A stretch of DNA of 64,000 nucleotides, taken from the NCBI RefSeq assembly GCF_022267555.1, contig NZ_CP073586.1:992001-1056000 (forward strand), in the 5' to 3' direction. The position numbers and the translations under genes were made by a program. The number at the start of each line of letters is the position of its first letter. Positions within the stretch are counted from its first letter, which is position 1. Source of the stretch: Proteiniphilum propionicum. Its GTDB lineage: Bacteria > Bacteroidota > Bacteroidia > Bacteroidales > Dysgonomonadaceae. The notes under the pieces were generated by a model. It was not told the origin of the DNA. It was given only the letters and a program-made list of their open reading frames with translations, and ran no database searches. This document shows, one piece after another, positions 25,307 through 35,939 of this stretch.

Positions 25307-28300
25307 ATGACTTTTTCAGATCTTTACACAAAAAATATCAATAAAATAATTGACTATGAAAAATCTAATATCGATAAACCTGTTTTTGTAATTCTTGGTC
25401 AAACAGAATTATATAAACCACAAAAACATGAAGACTATTTAACAGATAAAGAAACATTTACTTTAGATGGGAATGAAAATCTCTTTAATAATGATTGGTT
25501 TACAAGAGTATTTTTATCTTTAAATTCCGATAAACATTTTCATATAATTTCATATGCCCAGTTTTCCTATTTGACATTTCATTTAAACAGTTCATTTTTT
25601 AAAGATCGAATAGTAATTCTGAAAGATAATATTAGGCAGTTATTTCCTATTAGAAAAGAAGATTTTATTGAAGAAAGTGAAAATGAAAGTATAGAAAGAA
25701 GACCAGCAGGAATTCCCTTATATCAAGCAGAGCAATTACAAATAAATGGATCTTATTTTTATTCTGTAAAAACACCGGCAGAAGATTTTAAAACAATTAA
25801 TGTTTTTGCTGAAAAGAAAGAACTGACAGATACTGAATCTGATAATTTTTATAATATTGATATTCACTCTGGCCCTTATGCATTGGACTATTTTATCAAC
25901 AGTTGCATACAAAACAACAACCTTAATAGTGTTGCAACAATAACGAGATATCCAAAGCAAATTATTCCTGATTACTTAAATGACATAATTACATCGTTAA
26001 ACTATATTTTAAATCAGTTTAATGGAAGCCTGTATTACGAATATAAAGAGGTTGTAAGAGAAGAGTACGAACCAAAAGATAAGACAAAAGAACTTTTAAG
26101 GCAATATTGGGGTGAGAAAGCAAATTTTAGAACATTAAGTGTATATACAGATCCTGATGAGGGAAATCAAATTACAGAGATTTCACAAGCTCTTATTGTT
26201 GAAAAAATTATAGAAGAATATGAAAAGACGAAAAAGGGTGAAAAAGCCAAAGATCTTTTCTTAACTGCACCCACAGGTTCCGGAAAATCACTTTTGTTTC
26301 AATTACCGGCTTTTCATATATCACAAAATAAAGATATTACTATTGTGGTATCACCTCTTATTGCTTTAATGAAGGATCAGGTAGATGCAATTATCAATGA
26401 TCGAGATTTTCATAAAGTAGCATATTTGAACAGCGAATTAAACCTTATTGATAGGGACACAATTATTGAAAATTGCCAAAATGGCAATATTGATGTACTC
26501 TACTTATCCCCTGAGTTATTATTGTCATATAATATAAAGCATTTTATTGGTGAGCGAAATATAGGTTTAATTGTCATAGATGAGGCACATCTTATTACAA
26601 CTTGGGGTAGAGATTTTAGAGTGGATTATTGGTTCTTAGGCAATCATATAAACAAAATAAGGAAATACAATGAAATGAATTTCCCTTTAGTCGCAGTAAC
26701 TGCCACAGCTATTTACGGAGGCTTAAACGACATGGTCTTTGATAGTATTGATAGTCTAAATATGGATAACCCTCATATTTTTATTGGACAAGTTAAAAGA
26801 GAAGATATAACTTTCCTTGTCAACAATCATGATAAATTTGAGAAAAGCTATGAGAAAAGTAAACTAATACAGACAGTAAACTTTATAAAAGAAATCAACT
26901 CATTAAACATAAAAACTTTAGTTTATACACCTTACACAAAGCACATAAGAGAAATTATTCAAAAATTAAATAGTGAAGATCTCGATATTGCTGTTGGATA
27001 TTATGGAAGTTTACCTGCCGATCAGAAAGAACTCTCATACAGAAAATTTAAGAGTGGTGAGAAAATGATAATGGTTTCCACTAAAGCATTCGGAATGGGT
27101 GTAGACATTTCAGATATTGAATTGATATATCATCATGCACCATCAGGTCTTCTTCCTGATTATGTTCAAGAAGTAGGTAGGGCTGCAAGAGATCCTGAAG
27201 TTAAAGGTTATGCTTCTTTAAATTATGCAACTCAGGATCAGAGATTCACGAAAGTTTTACATGGGATGTCTTCCATTAAACAATATCAAATACGTGAAGT
27301 CTTAAAAAAAATATATAGAGTTTATGTAAAAAATGAAGAAAGACGAAATCTGCTTTTGTCTGTTGATGATTTTGGTCACATATTTGAGAACTCAATAGAT
27401 TTAGATCAAAAAGTTCTAACATCGTTAATGATGATAGAAAAAGATTATTTAGCAAAGTACCGTTTCAACGTCTTGGTAGCACGTCCTAAAAAACTGTTTG
27501 TGAAGGTGTTTGCAAGGATTTCAGACACACACTATTCAATTTTAAATATAAAATATCATGAATGCTATAGTGTTATTCCTTATTACTTAAAAGGATATAA
27601 ATATATAGAACTTGATTTAGATAAATTATGGTACAAATTTTTTAAAGATATAAGTTTTCCATCCATTAAATATGAATATTATCAAGGAAAACTTTTAAGT
27701 AGTGAAGGCATTGAATTAGTTCCTCAATTAAAAATGTCATTCGAAATATTCTTTATGGTAAATAAAATCTACAATGATTTAAAGAGTTTACTTAGTATTA
27801 TTGAATCAGTTTTTGTAGAATCAGATGGCTCATTCTTTACTCAAGAGGAATTTCATGAAAAACTCAACTATTCATTAAATGATGATAAAAAATCAGAGAA
27901 ACTCTCCAAATTTATATTATCGACATATTCTGGCAGAGTACTGGGACCCGGTCATATCGAGAGTGGTGCGTTTTTAGCAAGGAAAAAATACAAAGATGTT
28001 TATACTTACAGAATATTCAATAATAAATATCTTCATAATTTTTCTTCATTACTTAGACTATTAAACAATCTTTTTAGTGGGACAGACAAGTTGATGGTAG
28101 AGAGATTTGCAACTAATACAGGGACTAATACTGAGAACTATGTACGTTTGGGATATTTTCTGGAAATTTTAGAATTAGGTGTTTTTGAAGTAAAAGGAGG
28201 AGAGAATCCTATGGTATTTATTCGTTTAAATGATCCTGATAGAATAAAGAGAGATTCTCATGATCAAAATTATAATAACACGCTTCTTACAAAAACTTTA

Positions 28301-28492
28301 GAAAGGCACTATATTAGCAATAGAATATTTGATCATTTCTTCTTGAATAATTTCTCAAACGAAGATAGGTGGAATTTTATCGAAGATTATTTTTTAGGTG
28401 CTGATATAGATACTCTTATAAATGAATACCCTGTTGGAGATAAAAATAACTTGAATATTATCGAGCATTTAAAAAAAAAAGGGAAAAAATAA
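25307..28492 (+). CDS. Large RecQ-like SF2 DNA helicase
   Basis: 1,061 residues as read. A ~290-residue N-terminal domain without a recognised fold is followed by a RecQ-type helicase: Walker A APTGSGKSLLFQLPA (~320), SPLIALMKDQV, DEAH (~424), VTATA, TKAFGMGVDISDI and QEVGRAARD (~620). A ~430-residue C-terminal region follows. The frame stops after an A10 run (28471-28480); a -1 shift there continues for 160 more codons. The gene likely once encoded ~1,225 residues. Large RecQ-like helicases on islands are frequent in anti-phage or DNA-processing systems; the exact role is unknown. Confidence 0.75.
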   Translation: MTFSDLYTKNINKIIDYEKSNIDKPVFVILGQTELYKPQKHEDYLTDKETFTLDGNENLFNNDWFTRVFLSLNSDKHFHIISYAQFSYLTFHLNSSFFKDRIVILKDNIRQLFPIRKEDFIEESENESIERRPAGIPLYQAEQLQINGSYFYSVKTPAEDFKTINVFAEKKELTDTESDNFYNIDIHSGPYALDYFINSCIQNNNLNSVATITRYPKQIIPDYLNDIITSLNYILNQFNGSLYYEYKEVVREEYEPKDKTKELLRQYWGEKANFRTLSVYTDPDEGNQITEISQALIVEKIIEEYEKTKKGEKAKDLFLTAPTGSGKSLLFQLPAFHISQNKDITIVVSPLIALMKDQVDAIINDRDFHKVAYLNSELNLIDRDTIIENCQNGNIDVLYLSPELLLSYNIKHFIGERNIGLIVIDEAHLITTWGRDFRVDYWFLGNHINKIRKYNEMNFPLVAVTATAIYGGLNDMVFDSIDSLNMDNPHIFIGQVKREDITFLVNNHDKFEKSYEKSKLIQTVNFIKEINSLNIKTLVYTPYTKHIREIIQKLNSEDLDIAVGYYGSLPADQKELSYRKFKSGEKMIMVSTKAFGMGVDISDIELIYHHAPSGLLPDYVQEVGRAARDPEVKGYASLNYATQDQRFTKVLHGMSSIKQYQIREVLKKIYRVYVKNEERRNLLLSVDDFGHIFENSIDLDQKVLTSLMMIEKDYLAKYRFNVLVARPKKLFVKVFARISDTHYSILNIKYHECYSVIPYYLKGYKYIELDLDKLWYKFFKDISFPSIKYEYYQGKLLSSEGIELVPQLKMSFEIFFMVNKIYNDLKSLLSIIESVFVESDGSFFTQEEFHEKLNYSLNDDKKSEKLSKFILSTYSGRVLGPGHIESGAFLARKKYKDVYTYRIFNNKYLHNFSSLLRLLNNLFSGTDKLMVERFATNTGTNTENYVRLGYFLEILELGVFEVKGGENPMVFIRLNDPDRIKRDSHDQNYNNTLLTKTLERHYISNRIFDHFFLNNFSNEDRWNFIEDYFLGADIDTLINEYPVGDKNNLNIIEHLKKKGKK

Positions 28493-28968
28493 AACCTGTT
28501 GAAATAAAACAACAATATAAATCTAAGATAAGCAGTGTTCATATATTTAAAGGGAAGCCCAACTCTTTTTATCCTTCAGATAAATTATTAACTATTGAAG
28601 ATGACAAAGGAGTTCGAACAAAAAAAGTATCTAAGTGGATAACAACTGAACCTGTAGCATTTGACATAGAGAGAAAGAAACTGAATATTCAAATGGATAA
28701 AAACTCTTATAAGGTGCTTATGTCAAGATTGAGAAATCATCATTATGATTATTTCAAGAAATCACTTGGCCTAAATTTATTAATAACCTTTGATGGGTAC
28801 GACACTCCAGTAAATGCAAGTATACCTTATAAAAACAATCCAATTGAATTTTATAAATGGATATGTGATAATCCAGATGAAGTAATACTTAGCTTCAGAG
28901 AAAAAGTAGAACTTGTGAATAAAGTATATTTGTTAAAACCAAGTGCCTTAAAAAGCATACATAGGAAG
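28490..28968 (+). pseudogene. C-terminal part of the helicase gene, out of frame and cut by an IS
   Basis: In the -1 frame the sequence continues EKIKPVEIKQQYKSKISSVH through MSRLRNHHYDYFKKSLGLNL to SALKSIHRK at the IS junction. If the IS and its GAAG duplication are removed, the frame continues KIEKTN and stops at 30358-30360. So the IS removes only the last few codons, and the A10 tract is the main break. Confidence 0.7.
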
Positions 28969-29041
28969 TGTAACCTTCCCTTTTTATAGGACAGTTCCAA
29001 GTTAGACAAAAATATTAACTTTGTTTGGCATAGGAAATAAA

Positions 29042-29308
29042 ATGAAAAAAAAAGTACACAGTGAGTCAGAGAAGGTAAAGGCAGTCCATCAACTTGAAAG
29101 TGGGGTGGATGCCGCAGTTGTAGCTCGTGACTACAATATATCCAGGGCTACCCTTTATAATTGGAAGTCCAAGTATAGTGGAATGGAGATCAGTCAGGTT
29201 AAACGTCTCAAAGAGCTTGAAGATGAGAACCGCACGTTGAAACAGATGTATGCTGACCTTGCACTTGACAACAAGATACTGAAGGAGGTCATCGAAAAAA
29301 AACTCTAG
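29042..29308 (+). CDS. IS3 OrfA (copy 2)
   Basis: 88 residues from the ATG at 29042, with the same HTH and zipper as copies 1 and 3 and a few substitutions (AAVVARDYN, MEISQV). Ends at the A8 slippery run. Confidence 0.85.
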   Translation: MKKKVHSESEKVKAVHQLESGVDAAVVARDYNISRATLYNWKSKYSGMEISQVKRLKELEDENRTLKQMYADLALDNKILKEVIEKKL

Positions 29309-29328
29309 AGCCCGAGGTAAAGAAGGAA

Positions 29329-30132
29329 TTGGCAGGAGATATAGTGGAAGAATATGGTGTAAGCATCTCTCGGGCGTGCAAGCTGATGGACATCCATCGC
29401 TCCTACTTCTATTATACTGACAAGAAAGATGACACTGAAGTTGAAGACGCAATCCGTGCTGCCGCCAACTTCGGTGATGGCTTCTGGAAGATTTATTCAA
29501 GGCTGAGACGTGAGGGTAAGACATGGAACCACAAGAAGGTTTACAGGGTTTACAAGGCAATGCACTATGAGAAGCGAAGCCGTTTGAAGAAACGTCTGCC
29601 TGCAAGGGTGAAGAATCCTCTGGTTATGCCTAAAGAGCCCAATGTTACCTGGTCCATTGACTTTGTCAGTGACAGGATTGAGTGCGGAAGACAATTCCGT
29701 GTTCTTAATATCATAGATGATGCCTGCAAGATTGCCGTGACACAGGAGATATCGATGTCCATGCCGGCAAAGCGTGTCATTAAAGTTCTGGAAAAGGTCA
29801 TATGGCTGAATGGCAAACCAAAGAACATACGCTGCGACAATGGCCCTGAGTTTATCGCTCAGGTGTTCAAAGATTGGTGCAAAGGCAATGAGATAAACAT
29901 TATGTATACTCAGCCTGGCAAACCCACTCAGAACGGTTACATTGAACGCTTCAACGGAAGCTACAGAAGGGCTGTTCTTGATAGATATATTTTCCGCAAC
30001 TTGTCTGAAGTCAGGGAACTGACCGAAGCCTGGCGGAAAGACTACAACGAAGAACGGCCCCATGAGTCGTTGGACAACATGACGCCCTTTGAATATAGGG
30101 AAGAACTGATAAAAAGAAAGGAAGCAGTATGA
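29329..30132 (+). CDS. IS3 OrfB transposase (copy 2), intact
   Basis: 267 residues as an isolated frame, and open upstream through LEPEVKKEL to the slippage site, so the natural product is an OrfAB fusion. DDE blocks are SIDFVSDRIE, RCDNGPEF and NGYIERFNGS. No frameshift. Confidence 0.9.
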   Translation: MAGDIVEEYGVSISRACKLMDIHRSYFYYTDKKDDTEVEDAIRAAANFGDGFWKIYSRLRREGKTWNHKKVYRVYKAMHYEKRSRLKKRLPARVKNPLVMPKEPNVTWSIDFVSDRIECGRQFRVLNIIDDACKIAVTQEISMSMPAKRVIKVLEKVIWLNGKPKNIRCDNGPEFIAQVFKDWCKGNEINIMYTQPGKPTQNGYIERFNGSYRRAVLDRYIFRNLSEVRELTEAWRKDYNEERPHESLDNMTPFEYREELIKRKEAV

Positions 30133-30335
30133 CAGATGTTTTGACAAGCAAAGGTAACACGAGCCGCTACAGCGGTCAAGGCCAAGACGAGTGCCCTGGC
30201 GGGCAGTCTTGCCCGCTGTATCGTCTAGTATTGGGAGTGGCTTATCAAAAATCTGTCCGACATCATAACATTGTATACATAAATAACTAATTTAGCAGTC
30301 TAATCAAAGACTGTCCTAAAAAGGGGTAGCTTACA

Positions 30336-30610
30336 GAAGAAGATTGAGAAAACAAACTAAAATGCCATACTTTAGGGGTGAAATAAACATTATGGATATT
30401 CAGGTGTTTGGAATCCCTGAAATGTTTTTGTAAATTCGTTACGTAAATTGATAATCAAGTAATTATTCGTATAGCTTTCTATTACATAATAATTTAATAA
30501 TACAGTTAAATAAGTTGATTAATAAGCATTTGTATAGCCCTGATTAATCTTGATAACTATAGAAATTACAGATACTAAACTCAATTTATAAATATGTGAA
30601 TACTAAAGTG
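30336..30610 (+). other. Spacer with the last codons of the helicase gene
   Basis: 30340-30360 is the displaced 3' end of the helicase gene (KIEKTN stop). The rest is AT-rich with no gene. A 23-codon frame from 30362 is probably chance. Confidence 0.5.
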
Positions 30611-30653
30611 TAAACTTCTCCCCTTCCTTAGACAGTTTCTATTCACAGATAAG

Positions 30654-30697
30654 TTAGTTTCCTGGGATCGCCCTGCAGGGCGATCCCAGGAAACTAA
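30654..30697. repeat. Perfect 44-bp palindrome (copy B)
   Basis: Identical to 20962-21005; it contains the orfB stop codon on the minus strand. Confidence 0.9.
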
Positions 30698-31517
30698 GCG
30701 GCCTCCCGGTACACATCCATCGGCCTTTTATATTCCAATCCCTGATGGGGCCTTTCCTGGTTATAATACTTCATATAATCCTTTATTTTGTGATATAACT
30801 CCAAACCATTGTCTGATGGTTCGAGATAAAGCTTCTCGTATTTGATGTTCCGCCAAAATCTTTCAATGAAGATATTGTCAATAGCCCGTCCCTTCCCGTC
30901 CATGCTGAACTTTAAACCCTCGTATGAAGAAAAATAAGCTGAAAACTCCGGGCTGGAGAACTGACTCCCCTGATCCGTATTGATTATCTCCGGAGCACCA
31001 TGGTGCTTTATAGCCTCTTCAAGGCACTCGCGGCACCAATGGGCGGTCATCGTGTTGGACAGTGACCAGCCAACGATATAGCGGCTGTAAACGTCAATGA
31101 TGCCAACCAGGTACAGATGGCTGCCAGCTAACGGGATATAGGTGATATCCATCGCCCAGACCTGATTGGGGCGCGTTACCTTTAACCCACGCAGCAGGTA
31201 GGGATAAATCACATGGCTTGCTCCCTTATGGGGCTTGCTCGTGTTCGGACGGGGCCGGTCGCATATAAATCCATTTTCCGATATAAACGGCGCACACGCT
31301 TGGGATTGACCTCGTAGCCAATGCCACGAAGGTGATGTGTCATCCGGGGTACACCGTAGAACGGGGTAATCATGTACTGTTTGTCTATCTGCTTCATCAG
31401 TTCCTCATTATAGGAACCATCTTCACGGGGCGAATAGTAGAAGCTGCTACGGGGCACATCCAACAAATCACACTGGCGTGAAACGCTTAAAGAGTGGGTC
31501 TTGTCGATTTTGCTCAT
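30694..31517 (-). pseudogene. IS3-family OrfB transposase, frameshifted (copy B)
   Basis: The N-terminal frame is intact here (MSKIDKTHSLSVSRQ...), but one C is missing in CCGGCCCCCGTCC (near 31250) relative to copy A. The frame breaks after LYATGP and resumes at VIYPYLLRGL. Between the two copies every part of orfB is present in frame once. Confidence 0.8.
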
Positions 31518-31531
31518 CCGTTCATTTTTGG

Positions 31532-31807
31532 CTATTTCCCCAATACTTTTTTTAAGAAATCAACCTCCAGCTGAAGCTGTCCGACCTTCTTGAACAGGGC
31601 GTCTTTCTCCTTGTCATCCTCTGTTTTAGAGCCGCCTCTCTCGAACACCTGGTCCGCCTGAGATAAAAATTGAGTCTTCCACGTCGAGATCTGACCCGGG
31701 TGAAGTTCATACTTCCTGGCGATCTCCTGGACTGTTTCTCTTTCTTGAAGTGCTTCTAAAACAATCTTTGTTTTAAAGCCGGCACTGTAAGTTTTCCTTT
31801 TCTTCAT
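31532..31807 (-). CDS. IS3-family OrfA (copy B)
   Basis: 91 residues, identical to the protein at 19852-20127, with the same slippery A7G run. Confidence 0.85.
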   Translation of the reverse strand: MKKRKTYSAGFKTKIVLEALQERETVQEIARKYELHPGQISTWKTQFLSQADQVFERGGSKTEDDKEKDALFKKVGQLQLEVDFLKKVLGK

Positions 31808-31869
31808 GACAACAAAATTAATATTATTTTTTAATGATTCTTGTTGTCTAAGATTCGGGGGTAATTATA

Positions 31870-32213
31870 AAAAGGTCGTAAATTTTTCGGAGTTCCGAAC
31901 GGAGTTTATCCGTTATTTTTTCGTGTTCTTTCTGGGCGGTTTGCAACTCGGTTTTGAGCAAACGGTTTTCATCTTTCAAAGAATTATTTTCCGATTGTAG
32001 TTCTTCGATTTCGGCTTGTTGCTGTTTTACTTTTGAGCCACCGAAAAGAGAGTTTACGCCATCCATCAAATTTGCGCCCATTGCGGCTTTGGCGTTTTTG
32101 AATTTTTCTTTGCTTACTTCGGATTTGACTTTTGAGAGTTCCTTTTCGGTGTTTTTCTGTTTTTTGTGTATTTCGGTCTGATAGTGCCACTCTTTTCGGT
32201 CAAACCGTGCCAC
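31870..32213 (-). pseudogene. C-terminal fragment of a MobV/Pre-like relaxase
   Basis: The readable part starts ARFDRKEWHYQTEIHKKQ, continues with AAMGANLMDGVNSLFGGSKV and a long coiled coil (IEELQSENNSLKDENRLLKT), and ends SELRKIYDLF at the IS boundary. This layout resembles the tail of Bacteroidetes plasmid mobilisation (MobV/Pre) proteins, which lies after the catalytic domain. The catalytic part is missing: IS66-2 begins at 32223. The assignment rests on pattern only. Confidence 0.45.
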
Positions 32214-32295
32214 TATAATTCAGTAAGCACCCGATAAAGTCCCCGTTTTAGTTTACATTTTAAGTTTTGATCTTTGCCGGCAAACATAATTAAAT

Positions 32296-32670
32296 ATGAC
32301 GCCAATAAGCAAAGAAGAATTTATGGTTATATTAAAACGCCAGCAAGAAAGCGGTTTAAGTGTCAAAGATTTTTGTGAAAATCAATCTTACACGGCTTCC
32401 AGTTTTTATTACTGGAAAAGTAAGTTTGGGCTGACTCGTCCATATAACAATCATGCACATGAAACTGCAGTGGATAAACTGGCTCCCATCAGTTTTAATC
32501 TATCTGAAAATAAGCCTGCACTTAAAACTGTTCCATCAGTTAATATTAAAGGAGAAATAAAAATAAAGTTGCCCGGTGGTATCCAGGTAAGTTTTATAGG
32601 CAGCACTCAAACTGAGGCTGCTATTAAATTACTTGCTCAAATATGTTCTGCACATGTTTTGCCTAAATGA
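32296..32670 (+). CDS. tnpA: IS66 TnpA-like protein (element 2)
   Basis: 124 residues, identical to 21211-21585. Confidence 0.8.
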   Translation: MTPISKEEFMVILKRQQESGLSVKDFCENQSYTASSFYYWKSKFGLTRPYNNHAHETAVDKLAPISFNLSENKPALKTVPSVNIKGEIKIKLPGGIQVSFIGSTQTEAAIKLLAQICSAHVLPK

Positions 32671-32674
32671 TACA

Positions 32675-33016
32675 ATGCGCTATTTTCTCTGTCCGGGAAA
32701 GACAGATATGCGTAAAGGGATGAACTCACTCTGTGGAGTTGTGCAGAGCCATATGGGATATGATGTTAGAATGGGTGATTGTTTCATTTTCATAAACAGA
32801 ACTCGTACCACAATGAAAATACTTCATGCAGAAGACGGAGGTTTAGTTTTGTATATGAAAAGGCTCGAAGAGGGTACCTTTCGTTTGCCTGCTTATGATA
32901 AAGACAGCCGGTCATACCCTATGAACTGGTCCAGTTTAGTAATGATGGTTGAAGGTATACAGGATGACCCAAACACTAGGTTGAAGCGACTAAAAGCGTT
33001 TAGAAACCACCAATAA
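32675..33016 (+). CDS. tnpB: IS66 TnpB (element 2), intact
   Basis: 113 residues from the ATG at 32675, with MRYFLCPGKTDMRKGMNSLC and the complete C-terminus DDPNTRLKRLKAFRNHQ that element 1 has lost. Confidence 0.85.
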   Translation: MRYFLCPGKTDMRKGMNSLCGVVQSHMGYDVRMGDCFIFINRTRTTMKILHAEDGGLVLYMKRLEEGTFRLPAYDKDSRSYPMNWSSLVMMVEGIQDDPNTRLKRLKAFRNHQ

Positions 33017-33107
33017 AAAACTCAAATAAAAGTGTAAAATATTGCTCTGAAAACTTGTCTGGCTCACGGTTTTTTAGTATTTTTATAGCTAAATACAAAC
33101 CCATACA

Positions 33108-34707
33108 ATGGACCAGTCGCAAGCATTAGAACTCTTAATAAAATCGCAAGCGGAACAAATCCGTCTACTTACTGAGGCTAATGCTAAACAGGCAGAGCAG
33201 ATGACCGGTCTGCAGCAAAATATTGATAAGCTCCTATCACAAATAGCCTGGTTTACCCGTCAGTTTTATGGACGTAAAAGTGAGAAGCTATCCAGGCTTG
33301 ACCCCAATCAGCTCAACTTATTTGAAACATTAGAAGATGAAAAGAAACATCTTGAGGAAATAGAGGCAGAGCGCATCGAAGCAGAAAAGCAGATTGAAGA
33401 AAATATATCCTCCAGAAAGAAGACTCGTTCCAACAGAAAGCTGCTTGAAGGACTTCCCGTTATAGAAGTAATTATTGAGCCGGAAGATGTTGATAAAGAT
33501 AAATACAAGCGCATAGGAGAAGAACGTACCCGTACACTTGAGTTTGAACCGGGTAAATTATATGTAAAAGAGATCGTACGTCCTAAATACGGATTAAAAG
33601 ACAATCTCACACCTGCAACCAAAGAAGCACCTGCAGTGCTTATAGCACCGCTTCCTTTGTTGCCCATCTACAAAGGACTTCCCGGAGCCAGCCTCCTTTC
33701 GGAAATTATGCTTGGAAAGTATGAATATCACCTGCCTTTTTTACCGTCAGGTAAAACAGTTTCATCACTTGGGAGTAAAGATACCATCAAATACCTTGAG
33801 TGGATGGTTTAAACCCACATGTGAGCTGCTAACTCCATTATACAAGATCCTGAAGGAGGAGGTTTTAAACACGGACTACATACAGGTTGATGAAACCACC
33901 TTACCTGTTATAAACAAAGAGAGCCACTATGCAAAGAAAGAATATCTGTGGATGATAAGATCTGTCATGAAGAAACTGGTCTTTTTCCATTATGATGATG
34001 GTTCAAGATCGGGAGATACAGCCTACTCTTTATTAAAATCATTTGATGGTTACCTTCAGAGTGATGGTTATGGAGCATACAATGTTTTTAAAGAAAACGG
34101 CCAGATTTGTCTTGTTGCCTGCATGGCCCATATACGACGTCGCTATGAAATAGCTTTGGACGAGAACAAATCCCTTGCAGAGTATGCATTAAAGCAGATA
34201 CAGCATCTTTACCAAATAGAAAGAATGGCAGATGAACAGAATCTGTCGTATGAGCAACGCTACAAAAAAAGGAATGAGCTTGCACGTCCCATAATGTTAT
34301 CTTTTGAAAAGTGGATGGAGAAAACATATCCTACAGTACTACCCAAAAACCGCATGGGCGAGGCTATAAGTTACTCCTACTCTTTATGGCCACGAATGAA
34401 GAATTATTTAAAAGACGGCAGATTAAAAATAGATAATAATCTGGCAGAAAATGCCCTCAGACCGATTGCTTTGTCAAGAAAAAACTTAATGTTCTGTGGT
34501 AACCACGAAGCAGCTCAAAATACAGCAGTAATCTGCTCATTGCTTGCCTCGTGCAAAGAGTCCGGTATAAATCCAAGAGAATGGCTAAATGATGTAATAG
34601 CTAAAATGCCATACTACCAGAATCCGGGAAATGAAGATAACCTAAGAGCACTCTTGCCAAACAATTGGAAACAACAGGAGTCTAATAAAACTCTAATAAT
34701 AGTCTAA
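33108..34707 (+). pseudogene. tnpC: IS66 TnpC transposase, frameshifted
   Basis: One extra T in CCTGCCTTTTTTACC (near 33740) splits the gene into overlapping frames 33108-33812 and 33712-34707. Otherwise it differs from 23185-24783 by a few substitutions. DDE blocks are all present in the second frame. Confidence 0.85.
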
Positions 34708-34848
34708 AGAAACTCTAATAATTATCTGAGGGCCTAATTGCCAAAAGCAATTAGGAGAAAATCAAGGGGTAGTTGTGTAACCTTCCCTTTTTATAGGACA
34801 GTTCCAAGTTAGACAAAAATATTAACTTTGTTAGGCATAGGAACAACA

Positions 34849-35115
34849 ATGAAAAAGACAGTACACAGCGAGTCAGAGAAGGTAAAGGCAGTCCATCAGC
34901 TTGAAAGTGGAGTGGATGCCTCAGTTGTAGCGCGTGACTACAACATATCCAGGGCGACCCTTTATAATTGGAAGTCCAAGTACAGTGGGATGGAGGTGAG
35001 TCAGGTCAAACGCCTCAAAGAGCTTGAAGATGAGAACCGCAAGTTGAAGCAGATGTATGCTGACCTTGCTCTTGACAACAAGATACTGAAGGAGGTTATC
35101 GAAAAAAAACTCTAG
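34849..35115 (+). CDS. IS3 OrfA (copy 3)
   Basis: 88 residues, same protein as copy 1, ending at the A8 run. Confidence 0.85.
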   Translation: MKKTVHSESEKVKAVHQLESGVDASVVARDYNISRATLYNWKSKYSGMEVSQVKRLKELEDENRKLKQMYADLALDNKILKEVIEKKL

Positions 35116-35150
35116 AGCCCGAGGTAAAGAAAGAACTGGCAGGAGAGATA

Positions 35151-35939
35151 GTGGAAGAATATGGTATAAGCATCTCTCGGGCGTGCAAGCTGATGGAGAT
35201 CCATCGCTCCTACTTCTACTATACAGAGAAGAAAGATGATACCGAAGTAGAAGAAGCAATCCGTGCTGCCGCCGAGTTCGGTGATGGCTTCTGGAAGATT
35301 TATTCAAGACTGAGACGTGAGGGTAAGGGATGGAACCACAAGAAGGTTTACAGGGTGTACAAGGCAATGCACTATGAGAAACGAAGCCGATTGAAGAAAC
35401 GTCTGCCTGCAAGGGTTAAAAACCCTCTGGTTATGCCTGAAGAGCCCAATATTACCTGGTCTATTGATTTTATCAGTGACAGGATTGAGTGCGGAAGACA
35501 GTTCCGTGTTCTTAACATCATAGATGATGCCTGCAAGATTGCCGTGGCGCAGGAGATATCGATGTCCATGCCGGCAAAACGGGTCATTAAAGTTCTGGAA
35601 AAGGTCATATGGCTGAATGGCAAACCAAAGAACATACGCTGCGACAATGGCCCTGAGTTTATCGCTCAGGTGTTCAAAGATTGGTGCAAAGGCAATGAGA
35701 TTAACATCATTTATATTCAGCCTGGCAAACCCACTCAGAACGGTTACATTGAACGCTTCAACGGAAGCTACAGAAGAGCTGTTCTTGATAGATATATTTT
35801 CCGCAACATATCTGAAGTCAGGGAACTGACCGAAGCCTGGCGGAAAGACTACAACGAAGAACGGCCCCATGAGTCGTTGGACAACATGACGCCCTTTGAA
35901 TATAGGGAAGAACTGATAAAAAGAAAGGAAGCAGTATGA
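35151..35939 (+). CDS. IS3 OrfB transposase (copy 3), intact
   Basis: 262 residues, intact, with the five-A run where copy 1 has six. The frame is open upstream to the slippage site, as in copy 2. Confidence 0.9.
   Translation: MEEYGISISRACKLMEIHRSYFYYTEKKDDTEVEEAIRAAAEFGDGFWKIYSRLRREGKGWNHKKVYRVYKAMHYEKRSRLKKRLPARVKNPLVMPEEPNITWSIDFISDRIECGRQFRVLNIIDDACKIAVAQEISMSMPAKRVIKVLEKVIWLNGKPKNIRCDNGPEFIAQVFKDWCKGNEINIIYIQPGKPTQNGYIERFNGSYRRAVLDRYIFRNISEVRELTEAWRKDYNEERPHESLDNMTPFEYREELIKRKEAV

Larger units (their letters stand above)
28969..30335 (+). mobile_element. IS3-family element, IS407-like, copy 2
   Basis: 1,367 bp flanked by GAAG on both sides (28965-28968 and 30336-30339), a clean 4-bp duplication. 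It differs from copies 1 and 3 at many positions, so it is an older or separate arrival. Confidence 0.9.
30611..31869 (-). mobile_element. Second IS3-family element, copy B
   Basis: Inverted copy of 19790-21048, almost identical, including the palindrome. The flanks show no duplication, and the element abuts a truncated relaxase gene on the right. Confidence 0.8.
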
